From CAYRKT01 sp964425005 (GTDB taxonomy: Bacteria > Synergistota > Synergistia > CAYRKT01), in assembly GCA_964425005.1 (NCBI GenBank), contig CAYRKT010000001.1, forward strand, positions 62,001 through 126,000: 64,000 nucleotides of DNA, written 5' to 3'. A model generated the notes under the pieces. That model searched no databases. It worked only from the letters and a program-made list of their open reading frames with translations, and had not been told where the DNA came from. Position 1 is the stretch's first letter; every line of letters begins with the position of its first letter. Both the position numbers and the translations under genes were made by a program. Below, in pieces: positions 43,955 to 52,796 of the stretch.

Positions 43955-44458
43955 TTGGCCAGGGTAGTGATAACCACCAGGCAGGGAGACAAGGGTTTCA
44001 CGAGGATAGGCGACGGTTCGACCCTGAGGAAGGACGACCCGAGGGTCGAAACCTATGGCGCACTGGACGAATGCCAGGCGGCGCTGGGCTGTGCGAGGGC
44101 TTTCTGCAGGTCGGAGGGGATCAGGGGAAAAATCCACAGGCTAGAGGAGGACCTGAAGTTCCTGATGGGATACATAGCCAAATACCCGGGGGTAGAACTC
44201 CCCCCCATCAAAACCCTGGAGGAGATGGTGGAGGAGGCCGTGAAGAGCTCAGAGGGCAGGGAGTTTAAGTTCCTCACCCCGGGGGAGAACCCGGTCGACG
44301 CCTTCCTCCACCTGGCGAGGACCATAGCTAGAAGGGCCGAACGGTGGGCGGTGAAGCTGCTCCTCGATGGGGAGATAGACCTGGACTGCTACACCTACGT
44401 GAACAGGCTCTCCGACGCCATCTACGCCCTCGTGCTCATCTACGAGGAGGAGAAATGA
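43955..44458 (+). CDS. Cob(I)alamin adenosyltransferase, PduO type
   Basis: Adds the 5'-deoxyadenosyl group of ATP to cob(I)alamin to make coenzyme B12. 167 residues in the PduO/EutT-unrelated helical family: TTRQGDKGFTRIGDG (ATP loop), RVETYGALDECQAALG, and ARTIARRAERWA followed by YVNRLSDAIYAL carry the conserved Arg, Glu, Asp and Asn residues. Start TTG after GAAGGAGGG. The next gene beyond a tRNA encodes a B12-binding radical SAM protein, though on the other strand, and corrinoid use fits an amino-acid fermenter. Confidence 0.88.
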   Translation: MARVVITTRQGDKGFTRIGDGSTLRKDDPRVETYGALDECQAALGCARAFCRSEGIRGKIHRLEEDLKFLMGYIAKYPGVELPPIKTLEEMVEEAVKSSEGREFKFLTPGENPVDAFLHLARTIARRAERWAVKLLLDGEIDLDCYTYVNRLSDAIYALVLIYEEEK

Positions 44459-44461
44459 AAA

Positions 44462-44548
44462 TGGTGCCGGAGGTGGGATTTGAACCCACACGGGCTTCCG
44501 CCCACTACCCCCTCAAGATAGCGTGTCTGCCAATTCCACCACTCCGGC
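44462..44548 (-). tRNA. tRNA-Leu (anticodon GAG)
   Basis: Acceptor GCCGGAG pairs with CTCCGGC, discriminator A, CCA encoded. Anticodon stem CTATC/GGTAG around TTGAGGG gives GAG (reads CUC and CUU). Long variable arm GGGCGGAAGCCC marks class II. T-loop GGTTCAAATCC. 87 nt. It ends four bases from the convergent adenosyltransferase stop. Confidence 0.95.
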
Positions 44549-44583
44549 ACGCGCAAAGATTATAAGGCCGAAGCACTCGCAAG

Positions 44584-45942
44584 TCAATAAGGACGAGGCC
44601 CTGGCGCCACAGCCTCGACCCTGACGCCCACCGAAGGGCAGTTCTCCTCCTTCAGGAACTTCGAGAGTTTCCTCGAGAGCTCCATCTGCCTGCGCCACTG
44701 GCCGAAGGCCATCCCCCGGGAGGTCAAGAGGTCCACCTCCCTCAGCAAGGCCGGTGGGATGGGCGAGAGGCTTTCCCGCTCGAAGGGCGTCTGAGGAAGG
44801 GGCATGAAGGCGTGAGCGTGGAGCTTGGCACCCATGGAGGAGAGGAGGCGCATCAACCTCAGGGTTTCCCTCGCGTCGTCCTCCTCCTCCCCGGGCAGGC
44901 CGAATATGAAGTCCACCCACACCTCGAAGCCGAAGTCCCTCGCCAACGCCACCGCCTCGACCACCGCGTCCGCCGTGTGCCCCCTCCTGCACCGAGCTAG
45001 CATCCTGGCGCTACCGCTTTGGGCTCCCATCACCAGCCTCCTGTTGTCGGCAAACCTCCTGAGCAGCGCCAGCACCTCTGGGCTTATCTGGTCCGGCCTG
45101 ACCTCGGAGGGAAAGGAACCGAAGAAGATCCTACCCCCCTTGCACGCCTCTCTGAGGGAGGAGAGGAGCCTCTCCAGGGCCTCCAGGTTGACCCTAACCC
45201 CGTCGCTGGACCCATAGGAGAGGGCGTTAGGGGTTATGAACCGGAAGTCCCTTAAGCCCCTCGACGCCATCCGGGAGACCAGATCGCAGATGAACTCCAC
45301 GCTCCTGTGTCTTACGCGCCTGCCGAACATGTAGGAGGTCTGACAGAAGGCGCAGCCGTAGGGACAGCCCCTGGTTATCTCTATGGGGCCAAACCTTCCC
45401 AGGCTGAAGGAGACCGGAAGGTGAGCGTCCAGGTCTATGGCCTCCCCCGCCAGCTCGCCGCCGACGACCTCCCTCGCGCCGCCGAAGGCCTTCAGCACCA
45501 GTTCGTCCGCCGACCCAACTGGCTCGAGGTTGAGGGCCTCCCACAACCCCCTCAAGGCCCAGGGGAAGGATCGCTCTCCCTCCCCCACCATCGCCAGATG
45601 CGCCCCAGCCCTCAGGACGCTCTCCGGCAGCGCGGTGGCGTGAGGACCCCCCACCATCACCACGGCCCACTTGAAGCCCGCCCTGAGGGAGGAGATGAGC
45701 GGGTATCGATCGAACGCCTCGGTGGAGAAGGCGGACACGGCGACCCCAAAGGGGCGCCTCTCCCCCTCCAGGCGCTGGCAGGCCTCGAGCAGCCTCCTCT
45801 CGTCTCCCACCAGCTCGACCTCAAGCGCGCCCCCCAGGAGGCCTTCTCCCTCCAGCGAACCGAGGAGGGCGTTGAAGCTATACCTGTGATCCCTGTCGCA
45901 CAGACAAACGAGCGAAAAGCTCGTCCTCGAGGGACTAACCAT
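44584..45942 (-). CDS. B12-binding domain / radical SAM protein
   Basis: 452 residues. The N-terminal 150 form a Rossmann-like cobalamin-binding region (VAVSAFSTEAFDRYPLI, VVMVGGPHATALPE, LAMVGEGERSFP), without the DxHxxG motif of base-off binders. The radical SAM barrel starts at ITRGCPYGCAFCQTS near residue 190, with CxxxCxxC for the 4Fe-4S cluster. DFIFGLPGEEEDD and HAFMPLPQTPFE follow. It resembles the MJ_1487-like family (TIGR04013), whose reaction is unknown. A corrinoid-dependent methylation or alkylation is a guess. Neighbouring genes give little help beyond the nearby cobalamin adenosyltransferase. Confidence 0.82.
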   Translation of the reverse strand: MVSPSRTSFSLVCLCDRDHRYSFNALLGSLEGEGLLGGALEVELVGDERRLLEACQRLEGERRPFGVAVSAFSTEAFDRYPLISSLRAGFKWAVVMVGGPHATALPESVLRAGAHLAMVGEGERSFPWALRGLWEALNLEPVGSADELVLKAFGGAREVVGGELAGEAIDLDAHLPVSFSLGRFGPIEITRGCPYGCAFCQTSYMFGRRVRHRSVEFICDLVSRMASRGLRDFRFITPNALSYGSSDGVRVNLEALERLLSSLREACKGGRIFFGSFPSEVRPDQISPEVLALLRRFADNRRLVMGAQSGSARMLARCRRGHTADAVVEAVALARDFGFEVWVDFIFGLPGEEEDDARETLRLMRLLSSMGAKLHAHAFMPLPQTPFERESLSPIPPALLREVDLLTSRGMAFGQWRRQMELSRKLSKFLKEENCPSVGVRVEAVAPGPRPY

Positions 45943-45952
45943 CTTCGGGTCC

Positions 45953-45980
45953 TTGTGGTCGCGCGAAGCTTGCTTATAAT
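45953..45980 (+). promoter_or_regulatory. Promoter of thiF-like gene
   Basis: TTGTGG (45953-45958), 16 bp, TATAAT (45975-45980), transcription start near 45987, followed by AGGAGGG and the ATG at 46018. Confidence 0.65.
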
Positions 45981-46017
45981 ATCATACTCGCATCTGCGAC
46001 TCAGGAGGGATAAGGAC

Positions 46018-46677
46018 ATGGAGATCTTTCGGAGACACGAGAAGCTCTTGGACCTTCAAAGGCTTAAGAGCTCTTCGGTCCTGGTGGTGGGCGCAGGGGG
46101 GCTGGGATCGCCAGTGCTGGAGATGCTCTGCAGGGTCGGGGTAGGAAAGCTGGTGGTGGCGGAGAACGCCTCGGTGGACGAGCCAGACCTAAACAGGCAG
46201 ATACTCTACACCCGGGAGGACCTGGGCAAGAGCAAGCTCCGCAAGGTCGTGGAGAGGCTCAAGGGCATAAGGCCAGACCTGGAGATAGAGGCCCTCGAGC
46301 GAAGGGTGGACGAGGGCTTCGAGCTGCCTAAGGTGGACTGCGTCGCCCTATGCGTGGACAACTTCGAGACCAGGCTCCTGGTGGACGAGAAGGCTTCAGC
46401 CGCGGGGATACCGGTGGTGAACGCAGGCATCAAGGGGTACTACGGACAGGTGAACACCGTCCTCCCAGGGAGAACCGTCAACATGAGACGACTGTTCAAG
46501 AACGCGAGGACGGAAAGGGAGATCCCCGTCTATCCGCCCACCGCCCTGCTGGTGGGGACCCTCCAGGCCCACGAGGTCATCGAGGTCCTGCTGGACAGAC
46601 CACAGCTGGCCGGCAAGATGTTGATAGTCGACCTGCTCAACCTGTCCTTCGAGGTGATACCCCTGATGCCCGAATGA
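46018..46677 (+). CDS. ThiF/MoeB/HesA-family E1-like adenylyltransferase
   Basis: 219 residues. The nucleotide fold is clear: VLVVGAGGLGSPVLEML near residue 22, then DLNRQILYTREDLGKSK with the conserved Arg, and CVDNFETRLLVDEKA. It adenylates the C-terminus of a small ubiquitin-like sulfur carrier (ThiS, MoaD or a cysteine-biosynthesis homologue). The CxxC zinc pairs and catalytic Cys seen in MoeB are absent, which favours a ThiF-like short form. No carrier protein gene is adjacent. Its last 41 bp overlap the convergent ribF. Confidence 0.85.
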   Translation: MEIFRRHEKLLDLQRLKSSSVLVVGAGGLGSPVLEMLCRVGVGKLVVAENASVDEPDLNRQILYTREDLGKSKLRKVVERLKGIRPDLEIEALERRVDEGFELPKVDCVALCVDNFETRLLVDEKASAAGIPVVNAGIKGYYGQVNTVLPGRTVNMRRLFKNARTEREIPVYPPTALLVGTLQAHEVIEVLLDRPQLAGKMLIVDLLNLSFEVIPLMPE

Positions 46678-47620
46678 GCAGGCCTTCCTCTCGATCGAAA
46701 GAGGCCCTGGCCAGCCTCACGTCCTCCTCCATCTGCCTGGCGAGCTCCGAGGGGGAGGAGAACCTCCTCTCGTCCCTGAGCCTCCGCAGGAAGAAGAGCC
46801 TAATCCGTCTGCCGTAGAGGTCCCCCTCCACGCCCAGGAGGTGGGCCTCCACCTCCGGCCCCTTTAGCCCCTTGTCGAAGGTGGGGGAGAACCCCACGTT
46901 CACGGCGGCCGGGAACAGGGCGTCGCCGAGCTTCGCCGCCCCCGCGTAGACGCCCACGGGGGGCAGAAGCTTTTCCTCCGGGAAGCTGAGGTTGGCCGTA
47001 GGGAACCCCAAGGAGGAACCTATCCTGTGCCCCACCACCACCTCCCCGTCCAAGAAGTAGGGCCTACCCAGCAGCTCGACGACCCTCTCCAGGCGTCCTT
47101 TGCCCACGAACCTCCTCACGAGGGTGCTGCTCAACTTAACGCCCCTGTATGTGACCTCCGGCACCGTCAAGCCCAGCACTCCCCTGCTGCGGAGGTAGCT
47201 GCGCACCACCCCGATGCCGCCCACGCCCCCCTTCCCCAGCGCCGCGTCGCCGCCGAGGACGAGGGCGACCACTCCCAGCCTCCGGAGGACCTCCTCGAGA
47301 AACGCCGTGGCGGGAGTGGAGGAGAGCTCCTCGTCGAACTCGAGCACGAAGCAGGCGTCCAAGCCGTGGTCCGCGAGGAGGTCCAGCCTCTCTCTGAGGG
47401 TGGACAGTACGAAGGCCCCGTTACGCTTGCCCAGGAAGACGTCGGGATGCGGCTCGAAGGTCAAGACGGCGGACCTGAGGCCCATGGATCTGGCCATTCG
47501 AACCACCCTTCGGACGATCAGCTGATGGCCCAGGTGAAAGCCGTCGAACGCTCCGAGGCTCAGCACGAAGCCCTTGCGATCCGTCCGAAGATCTCCGAGC
47601 TTACCCTTCCAGACCAGCAA
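46637..47620 (-). CDS. ribF: Bifunctional riboflavin kinase / FAD synthetase
   Basis: Makes FMN then FAD. The N-terminal nucleotidyltransferase has LGAFDGFHLGHQLIVRRV with the HxGH motif; the C-terminal flavokinase has GHRIGSSLGFPTANLSF and PPVGVYAGAAKLG with the conserved PTAN. 327 residues. It ends the rimP-nusA-infB-rbfA-truB operon, the classical truB-ribF placement, and overlaps the thiF-like gene tail to tail. Confidence 0.94.
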   Translation of the reverse strand: MLVWKGKLGDLRTDRKGFVLSLGAFDGFHLGHQLIVRRVVRMARSMGLRSAVLTFEPHPDVFLGKRNGAFVLSTLRERLDLLADHGLDACFVLEFDEELSSTPATAFLEEVLRRLGVVALVLGGDAALGKGGVGGIGVVRSYLRSRGVLGLTVPEVTYRGVKLSSTLVRRFVGKGRLERVVELLGRPYFLDGEVVVGHRIGSSLGFPTANLSFPEEKLLPPVGVYAGAAKLGDALFPAAVNVGFSPTFDKGLKGPEVEAHLLGVEGDLYGRRIRLFFLRRLRDERRFSSPSELARQMEEDVRLARASFDREEGLLIRASGVSPRRTG

Positions 47621-47650
47621 GGTCTAGCGCATCCCTCCCTCAGGCCTCCA

Positions 47651-48589
47651 TCAGACCATCACCTTGAGAGGCCTGGCCTGAAAGCCACCGGAGCCCCTCT
47701 GGGGCAGGGCCACCACCAGGGGGCCTCTCCTGCCGAGGACCCCCACCACGAACCCCCTCCACCACGGGACCCTACCCCTACCGACCGCCCTCAGGGAGCT
47801 GAGCGGCACTGAAGAGCCGTTCGACAACCGCCTGAAGGTCAGCTCGTCGCAGACGTAAGAGGGATAGTCCCTGCTAAGGAAGTCGAAGGGGTCCATCAGG
47901 GCTTCCCTGACCCTGAGGGGATCAGCCCTGAGCGCCTCGTAGGGCACCGCGTCCTCCTCGCCGAAGGAACCCACGGAGAAGCGCTTGAGCCATCCCACGC
48001 AGGAGGGGATGCCCAGTTTCCTCCCCAGATCCTCCGCCAAAGACCTGACGTACGTTCCCCTGGAACAGAAGACCCTTATCCTCGCCACAAGACATCCCCT
48101 CAGCGCCTCGTCGGCCTCGTCCGGGGGCTCCAGCGAGAGGACCCGCAGGTAGCTTATCTCCACTAGCCTGGGCGTCAGCTCGACCTCCAGCCCTCGCCTC
48201 CTCATCTCGTGGGCCCTAACCCCATCCACCTTCACCGAGGAGTAGGGATGAGGCCTCTGCCAGACCTCCCCGACCATGGAGAGGGCAACCGCCCGCAGGT
48301 CCTCGAGGGAAACGCCCCGCGGTTCCTCCCTCTCCACGGGGACGCCGGACAGATCCCCCGTGTCGGTGGAAAGCCCCAACACCAGGCAAGCCTCGTAGCC
48401 CTTCTCCAGGCCCATAACCTCCTCGGACAGACGGGTGGCTTTGCCCACGCACACCACCAGAAGGCCCTCGGCCGGTCCGTCCAGGGCTCCGGCGTGCCCC
48501 GCCTTGCAGCCGAACAGGGCTTCCACCGCGTCCACCACTTCCCTGCTCCTCGGACCCGCGGGCTTGTATACGCAAAGCATCCCGCTCAT
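47651..48589 (-). CDS. truB: tRNA pseudouridine(55) synthase
   Basis: Isomerises U55 in the T-loop of tRNA. ATG at 48589 overlaps the preceding stop as ATGA and gives 312 residues, the usual length; longer readings of this frame run through nrnA. The N-terminal CVYKPAGPRSREVVDAV and GHAGALDGPAEGLLVV hold the catalytic Asp; the family norm GHTGTLDPLATG is noticeably altered around it. YSSVKVDGVRAHEMRRRG, FCSRGTYVRSLAEDLG are standard. The second conserved regions argue that it is still active. Confidence 0.9.
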   Translation of the reverse strand: MSGMLCVYKPAGPRSREVVDAVEALFGCKAGHAGALDGPAEGLLVVCVGKATRLSEEVMGLEKGYEACLVLGLSTDTGDLSGVPVEREEPRGVSLEDLRAVALSMVGEVWQRPHPYSSVKVDGVRAHEMRRRGLEVELTPRLVEISYLRVLSLEPPDEADEALRGCLVARIRVFCSRGTYVRSLAEDLGRKLGIPSCVGWLKRFSVGSFGEEDAVPYEALRADPLRVREALMDPFDFLSRDYPSYVCDELTFRRLSNGSSVPLSSLRAVGRGRVPWWRGFVVGVLGRRGPLVVALPQRGSGGFQARPLKVMV

Positions 48590-49671
48590 GACCCCAAGCT
48601 CGAAAGCGCCTCCTTGAGCGAATCGACCACCACGGAGACGGCCTCCTCCAGGCTCACCCCAGCGAGCCTGAAGCCAGAGGCCCTCGGATGTCCGCCGCCC
48701 CCGAAGGCGGACGCCACCGTCGAGAGGTCCACCTCGCACCTTCCCCTCAAGCTCACCCTCACCAGCCCCGCCTCCTCCGTCAAGAGGGCCGACAGCGAAA
48801 CCCCCTTGACCCTCAACAGGCTCTCCACCAGCCCCTCGGCGCTCCCCCGCTCCAGCCCCAACTCCTCGAAGTCCGACGAGAGGAGGAAACTCCAGCAGAG
48901 CCTACCGTCCAGCGCGAGCGAAGCCCTCTGCCAGGCCCGTCCCCACAGCTTGAGCGCCATCAGGTCCCGTTGACCGTAGAGCCGGTCGTGAACCTTGGCG
49001 GGATCGGCGCCCAACCCCACCAGCTTAGACGCCACCATGAGCGCCCTCTCCGAGGTGTTCTCCAGGGAGAAGGCCCCCGTGTCCGTTATCAAACCCACGT
49101 ATAGGGCCTCCGCGGCCCCGGGAGAGAGGCGCTCCGCCAGCCCCAAGCCCTCCAGGAGCGAGAAGGAGAGCTCACAGGTGGAAGACGCCTCGGGGAAAAC
49201 CGCGTTCACGTGGCCGAAAAGCTCGTTGTCGCGGTGATGGTCCACGTTGATCAGGGTTAGCCCGAGCTCCTCCACGAGGGGGGCGATCCAGCCCAGCCTG
49301 GCGAAGCTCCCGCAGTCCAGCGTCAGGAGGCATCCTGATCTCCTCAGCGCTGAACCCACCAGCGCTGGATCGACCAGGACCTCGCCGAACCCCTCCAGAA
49401 AGCCGTAGGCGGGGGGAAAGGGGTCGGGGGACACCACGAACGCCTCCCTGCCGAGCTCCTTGAGGAGCAGGTAGAAGCCAAGGGAGGATCCCACCGCGTC
49501 CCCGTCGGGCCTCTCGTGGGTCGCTATCGTCAAGGCCCCGACGCCCTTGAGGATCGCCTCGCTGAGGCTCAGGAGCAGGCCCCCGTCCAGAGGGAGCGGT
49601 GAACACCCCTCAGCTCCACGTGCCGCGAGGGGTTTTCGCCCATCCAGGTGGTCACAGGTCGGAAGAGCCAA
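48586..49671 (-). CDS. nrnA: DHH phosphoesterase, NrnA-like
   Basis: Degrades short oligoribonucleotides and pAp. DHH blocks: ATHERPDGDAVGSSLGFYLL, LTLDCGSFARLG, LINVDHHRDNELFG (the DHH), and ITDTGAFSLENT; the DHHA1 end has FGGGGHPRASGFRL. The recorded start is TTG at 49671, overlapping rbfA by 20 bp, and gives 361 residues with about 45 that look non-conserved. No later ATG, GTG or TTG precedes the first motif, so CTG starts near 49570 are the only alternatives. It lies between rbfA and truB as in many bacteria. Confidence 0.9.
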   Translation of the reverse strand: MALPTCDHLDGRKPLAARGAEGCSPLPLDGGLLLSLSEAILKGVGALTIATHERPDGDAVGSSLGFYLLLKELGREAFVVSPDPFPPAYGFLEGFGEVLVDPALVGSALRRSGCLLTLDCGSFARLGWIAPLVEELGLTLINVDHHRDNELFGHVNAVFPEASSTCELSFSLLEGLGLAERLSPGAAEALYVGLITDTGAFSLENTSERALMVASKLVGLGADPAKVHDRLYGQRDLMALKLWGRAWQRASLALDGRLCWSFLLSSDFEELGLERGSAEGLVESLLRVKGVSLSALLTEEAGLVRVSLRGRCEVDLSTVASAFGGGGHPRASGFRLAGVSLEEAVSVVVDSLKEALSSLGS

Positions 49672-49963
49672 GGGCAGACCTCCTGCCGTACTTGAAGTTC
49701 AGCCTGGGGACGGTCCTTATCCTCATGCGCTTCCCCAGCTCCCTCCTGAGGAAGGTGGAGACCCTTTCCAGGGCCTCTTCCACCCGCGGCGCGTCCTCTT
49801 CGTCCAGCAAGGTGAAGTAGACGAGAGCTGAGCTGAGGTCGGGCGAGCAATCGACGGAGAGCAACACCGCCTCCCTGGCCACCTCGTCCTTCACCTCGAA
49901 CTCCAGCATCTCGGAGAGAAGCCGAAGCAACTCCCTGTTAAGCCTCTCCATCCTGAAGTTCAC
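49652..49963 (-). CDS. rbfA: Ribosome-binding factor A
   Basis: Binds 16S helix 1 during 30S maturation. About 104 residues: MERLNRELLRLLSEML, then VLLSVDCSPDLSSALVYFTLL and the KH-like FLRRELGKRMRIRTVPRLNF. The start is taken as GTG at 49963, whose GTGA overlaps the stop of the DUF503 gene; TTG at 49966 is equivalent. An upstream ATG-like start at 50014 would overlap that gene by 55 bp and is not supported. Confidence 0.9.
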   Translation of the reverse strand: MNFRMERLNRELLRLLSEMLEFEVKDEVAREAVLLSVDCSPDLSSALVYFTLLDEEDAPRVEEALERVSTFLRRELGKRMRIRTVPRLNFKYGRRSALGSSDL

Positions 49964-50247
49964 CAAGGACCGTCCACCTCCCTGGAGACCTCTAGGACGG
50001 GGAAGCCGTGGCAACCGTGGACCATCTCCTCTATGGCGTCCAGCCTCTTCTCCACCACGTCCCTCTGGTCGGAGACGGTCACGAAGGCCAGGACCCCAAG
50101 CTCCCTCTCCGCAGAGGGCTCCTCTGCGGCCGAGACGTTCCAGCCGCTCCTGGCCCTGTCGAGGATCATCCGGAGTACCCTTCTCCTCTCCTTTATGGAG
50201 GATATCCCCTCGAAGAAGATCTTCACCTTCATGAAGCCCACGTACAT
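49960..50247 (-). CDS. DUF503 family protein (YlxP-like)
   Basis: 95 residues. FMKVKIFFEGISSIKERRRV near the start and WNVSAAEEPSAERELGVLAFVTVS match the DUF503 pattern, found between infB and rbfA in many bacteria. Probably helps ribosome assembly by context; no biochemical role is established to my knowledge. Follows infB after 13 bp, overlaps rbfA. Confidence 0.85.
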   Translation of the reverse strand: MYVGFMKVKIFFEGISSIKERRRVLRMILDRARSGWNVSAAEEPSAERELGVLAFVTVSDQRDVVEKRLDAIEEMVHGCHGFPVLEVSREVDGPW

Positions 50248-50260
50248 GCCAGACCTCTGC

Positions 50261-52240
50261 CTAGCCCAAGGTCCTCCTGGTCTCGCTCACCACGAAGAAC
50301 TCCACCAGGTCCCCTTCCTGGAAGTCCTGGAAGCCCTCGAAGGCCATGCCGCACTCGAAGCCCGAGGCCACCTCTCTGACGTCGTCCTTGAAGCGCTTAA
50401 GGCTCGCCAGCCTCCCCTCGTAGAGGATCTCCTTGCCCCTCCTGACGCGCACCGAGGCGTTCCTCCTGGCGAAACCCTCCAGGACGTAACAGCCGGCCAC
50501 CTTCCCGCCCTTGGGGAGCTTGAAGATGGCCCTTATCTCGGCCTTGCCCACGACCTCCTCCTTCCTCTCGGGCTCCAGCAGACCCTCCAGGGCGGCCTTC
50601 ACGTCGTCGAGCATCTCGTATATTATCCTGTAGGTCCTCACGTCCACCCCCTCGTCCTCGGCGAGCCTGGAGGCCGCCTTCTCGACCTGCACGTTGAAGC
50701 CCAGGACTATGGCGTCGGAGGCCGCAGCCAGCATCACGTCGGACTCGGAGACGTTGCCTATGCCCTTGTGGACCACCTCCACCCCTACCTCGTCCCTGGC
50801 CATCTTCCTTATGGAGGACTCGATGGCCTCCAGGGAGCCCTGGGTGTCGGCCTTGAGTATGAGCCTGAGCTGTTTCGCCTCCCCCTCTTGAAGCCTCCTG
50901 TAGAGGTCCTCGAGCCTGACCCTGGAGGGCTTGACCGCCTCTCCGGTCTGCTCCTTTTTGCTCTCCAGGATGGCCTTGGCTTCCCTCTCCGAGGAGACCT
51001 TCACGAAGGTGTCGCCGGCCACGGGCACTTCCTCGAAGCCCGATACCTCGACGGGCGTGCCGGGAGGGGCCTCCTTGACGTAGTTTCCTCTGTCGTCGAG
51101 CATGGACCTGACCTTGGCGTAGGTGTTGCTGGTGAGCACCACGTCGCCGACTCGCAAGGTGCCGTGCTGGACTATCACGGAGCCCACTGGGCCTCTCCCC
51201 TTGTCCAACCTGGACTCGATTATGTATCCCCTGGGCAGAGCGTGGGGGTCGGCCTTCAGCTCCAGCATGTCGGCCACCAACAGGATCATCTCCAGCAGCT
51301 CTTCCACCCCTTTGCCGGTCTTGGCGGAGACGGGCACCATGACGGTGTCGCCGCCCCACTCCTCGGGTATCAGCCCCCTCTCGGAGAGCTGCCTCTTGAC
51401 CCTCTCCACGTCCACCCCCGGCTTGTCGATCTTGTTTATGGCCACGACTATGGGGACTCCAGCGGCGCGGGCGTGACTTATCGCCTCCTCCGTCTGCGGC
51501 ATCACCCCGTCGTCGGCGGCCACCACCAGCACCGCCACGTCGGTCACCTTAGCGCCCCTGGCCCTGAGGGTGGTGAAGGCCTCGTGCCCAGGGGTGTCCA
51601 GGAAGACTATCCTTCTGCCGCCGTGCTCCACGAGGGAGGCACCTATGTGCTGGGTTATGCCACCGGCCTCCTTGGCCGCCCTGTTGGTCCGCCTTATGGT
51701 GTCCAGGAGGGTGGTCTTGCCGTGATCCACGTGTCCCATCACGGTCACCACGGGGGGCCTTGGCACCATCCTCTCGGGCCTAACGTCCTCCGGAGAAGCG
51801 GAGGGAGCGGGCCCCCCCTGGTCCGAAGCCCCATCGCCCCACTCGAGCTCAACCCCATAGGCCTCCCCCAGGATCAGGAGGGCCTCGTCGTCCGCCCTGT
51901 CCGAGGCGGAGAGCATCTTCGAGGCCTTGACCAGCTTGCTCACCGCGTCGCCCACCGGAACCCCGAGCGCCTTGGCCAGCTCGGCCACCGTGGCGCCCTT
52001 AGCCACCGACACCCTTCTGACAGCTCGCTGGGGGGCGGGCGCAGCCTTGCTGGGAGCGCTAGCGTCCTCCTTCTTCAGCATGTCCTCCACCAGCTTGGCG
52101 GTCTCCACGTCTATGGAGCTCATGTGCGTCTTAGCCTCTATCCCCAGCTTCTCGAGGACCTCCATGAGGTCCTTTGCCGACATCTTGAGGAGTTTCGCCA
52201 GCTCATACACCCTTATCTTGTTCACCAAGACCACCCCCAT
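50261..52240 (-). CDS. infB: Translation initiation factor IF-2
   Basis: 659 residues, the short-N-terminus type. An IF2_N helix ([20 protein letters not shown]) opens the protein, then a second IF2_N-like helix ([20 protein letters not shown]). The G domain holds [15 protein letters not shown] near residue 174, DTPGHEAF and NKIDKP, followed by domains II-IV. The fMet-tRNA domain C2 is intact (GEVVSGYECGM-like [20 protein letters not shown]). Start ATG at 52240 overlaps ylxQ by 38 bp; GTG at 52225 has a better GGGGGTGG site. Confidence 0.96.
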   Translation of the reverse strand: MGVVLVNKIRVYELAKLLKMSAKDLMEVLEKLGIEAKTHMSSIDVETAKLVEDMLKKEDASAPSKAAPAPQRAVRRVSVAKGATVAELAKALGVPVGDAVSKLVKASKMLSASDRADDEALLILGEAYGVELEWGDGASDQGGPAPSASPEDVRPERMVPRPPVVTVMGHVDHGKTTLLDTIRRTNRAAKEAGGITQHIGASLVEHGGRRIVFLDTPGHEAFTTLRARGAKVTDVAVLVVAADDGVMPQTEEAISHARAAGVPIVVAINKIDKPGVDVERVKRQLSERGLIPEEWGGDTVMVPVSAKTGKGVEELLEMILLVADMLELKADPHALPRGYIIESRLDKGRGPVGSVIVQHGTLRVGDVVLTSNTYAKVRSMLDDRGNYVKEAPPGTPVEVSGFEEVPVAGDTFVKVSSEREAKAILESKKEQTGEAVKPSRVRLEDLYRRLQEGEAKQLRLILKADTQGSLEAIESSIRKMARDEVGVEVVHKGIGNVSESDVMLAAASDAIVLGFNVQVEKAASRLAEDEGVDVRTYRIIYEMLDDVKAALEGLLEPERKEEVVGKAEIRAIFKLPKGGKVAGCYVLEGFARRNASVRVRRGKEILYEGRLASLKRFKDDVREVASGFECGMAFEGFQDFQEGDLVEFFVVSETRRTLG

Positions 52241-52577
52241 CGAGGAGAGAGACCAGCCAAGAGTAAAAAGGAGTGCCGCGCGGCACCAAAAGGTACTTCC
52301 TCTCGATCCCCAGGCGCTCCGCCAGACAGCTAGAGGGCAAGGATAGCCTCACCCTGCGCACAGAAGGACCCACGGCACCCGGTAGCCTCAGGGGCGCGCC
52401 GTCGGAGGTCACCACCAGGACCCCACCCCTCCTCCGACCCAGGAGGAAGGACTTGATGGAATCCTGACCGCAGACCAAAGCCCTAGCCTTCCTGGCGAAG
52501 GCGAGAACCGAGAGGATCTTGAGCGACGTCGGCTCGTCCGCCCTCAGCTCTTCTGAGCTCATCCCTGAGGATCTCAT
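52203..52577 (-). CDS. L7Ae/YlxQ-like RNA-binding protein
   Basis: 124 residues. The central part KILSVLAFARKARALVCGQDSIKSFL followed by GGVLVVTSDG fits the L7Ae/L30e fold of YlxQ. The N-terminal 18 residues are encoded within ylxR (95-bp overlap) and may not be translated; ATG at 52562 is a second option. Position between ylxR and infB supports the assignment. The sequence is diverged, so RNA binding is inferred. Confidence 0.7.
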   Translation of the reverse strand: MRSSGMSSEELRADEPTSLKILSVLAFARKARALVCGQDSIKSFLLGRRRGGVLVVTSDGAPLRLPGAVGPSVRRVRLSLPSSCLAERLGIERKYLLVPRGTPFYSWLVSLLDGGGLGEQDKGV

Positions 52578-52782
52578 AGAAGGAGGGATCTATGGGCCTA
52601 TCCAGCTTCAGCGCGACCTCCAGGACCTTCTTCCTGCTGGCGAGCTCAACGCACTCCTCTCTCCTGCACAGATAAGCGCCTCTCCCCTTAGCCCTGCCCG
52701 TCTTATCGAAGATGACGCTACCGTCCTCGCCCCTGGCTATCCGGAAGAAGTCGCGCTTGTCCCCCTCCCTCTTGCAGGCCAC
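52483..52782 (-). CDS. YlxR family protein (DUF448)
   Basis: 99 residues from GTG at 52782, which has AGGAGG six bases upstream. FFRIARGEDGSVIFDKTGRAKGRGAYLC is the DUF448 signature. The family usually begins with a CVxC pair; here that Cys-Val-Ala-Cys is encoded but the first Cys falls before the GTG, so only one remains unless translation starts at CTG 52800. In Bacillus-like operons YlxR is an RNA-binding, nucleoid-linked regulator. Confidence 0.88.
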   Translation of the reverse strand: MACKREGDKRDFFRIARGEDGSVIFDKTGRAKGRGAYLCRREECVELASRKKVLEVALKLDRPIDPSFYEILRDELRRAEGGRADVAQDPLGSRLRQEG

Positions 52783-52796
52783 GCAGCTCCTCCTGA

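Noticed and set aside
47621..47650. FMN riboswitch before ribF
   Set aside because: The gap to truB is 30 bp and ribF lies inside a long operon; there is no room for the element.
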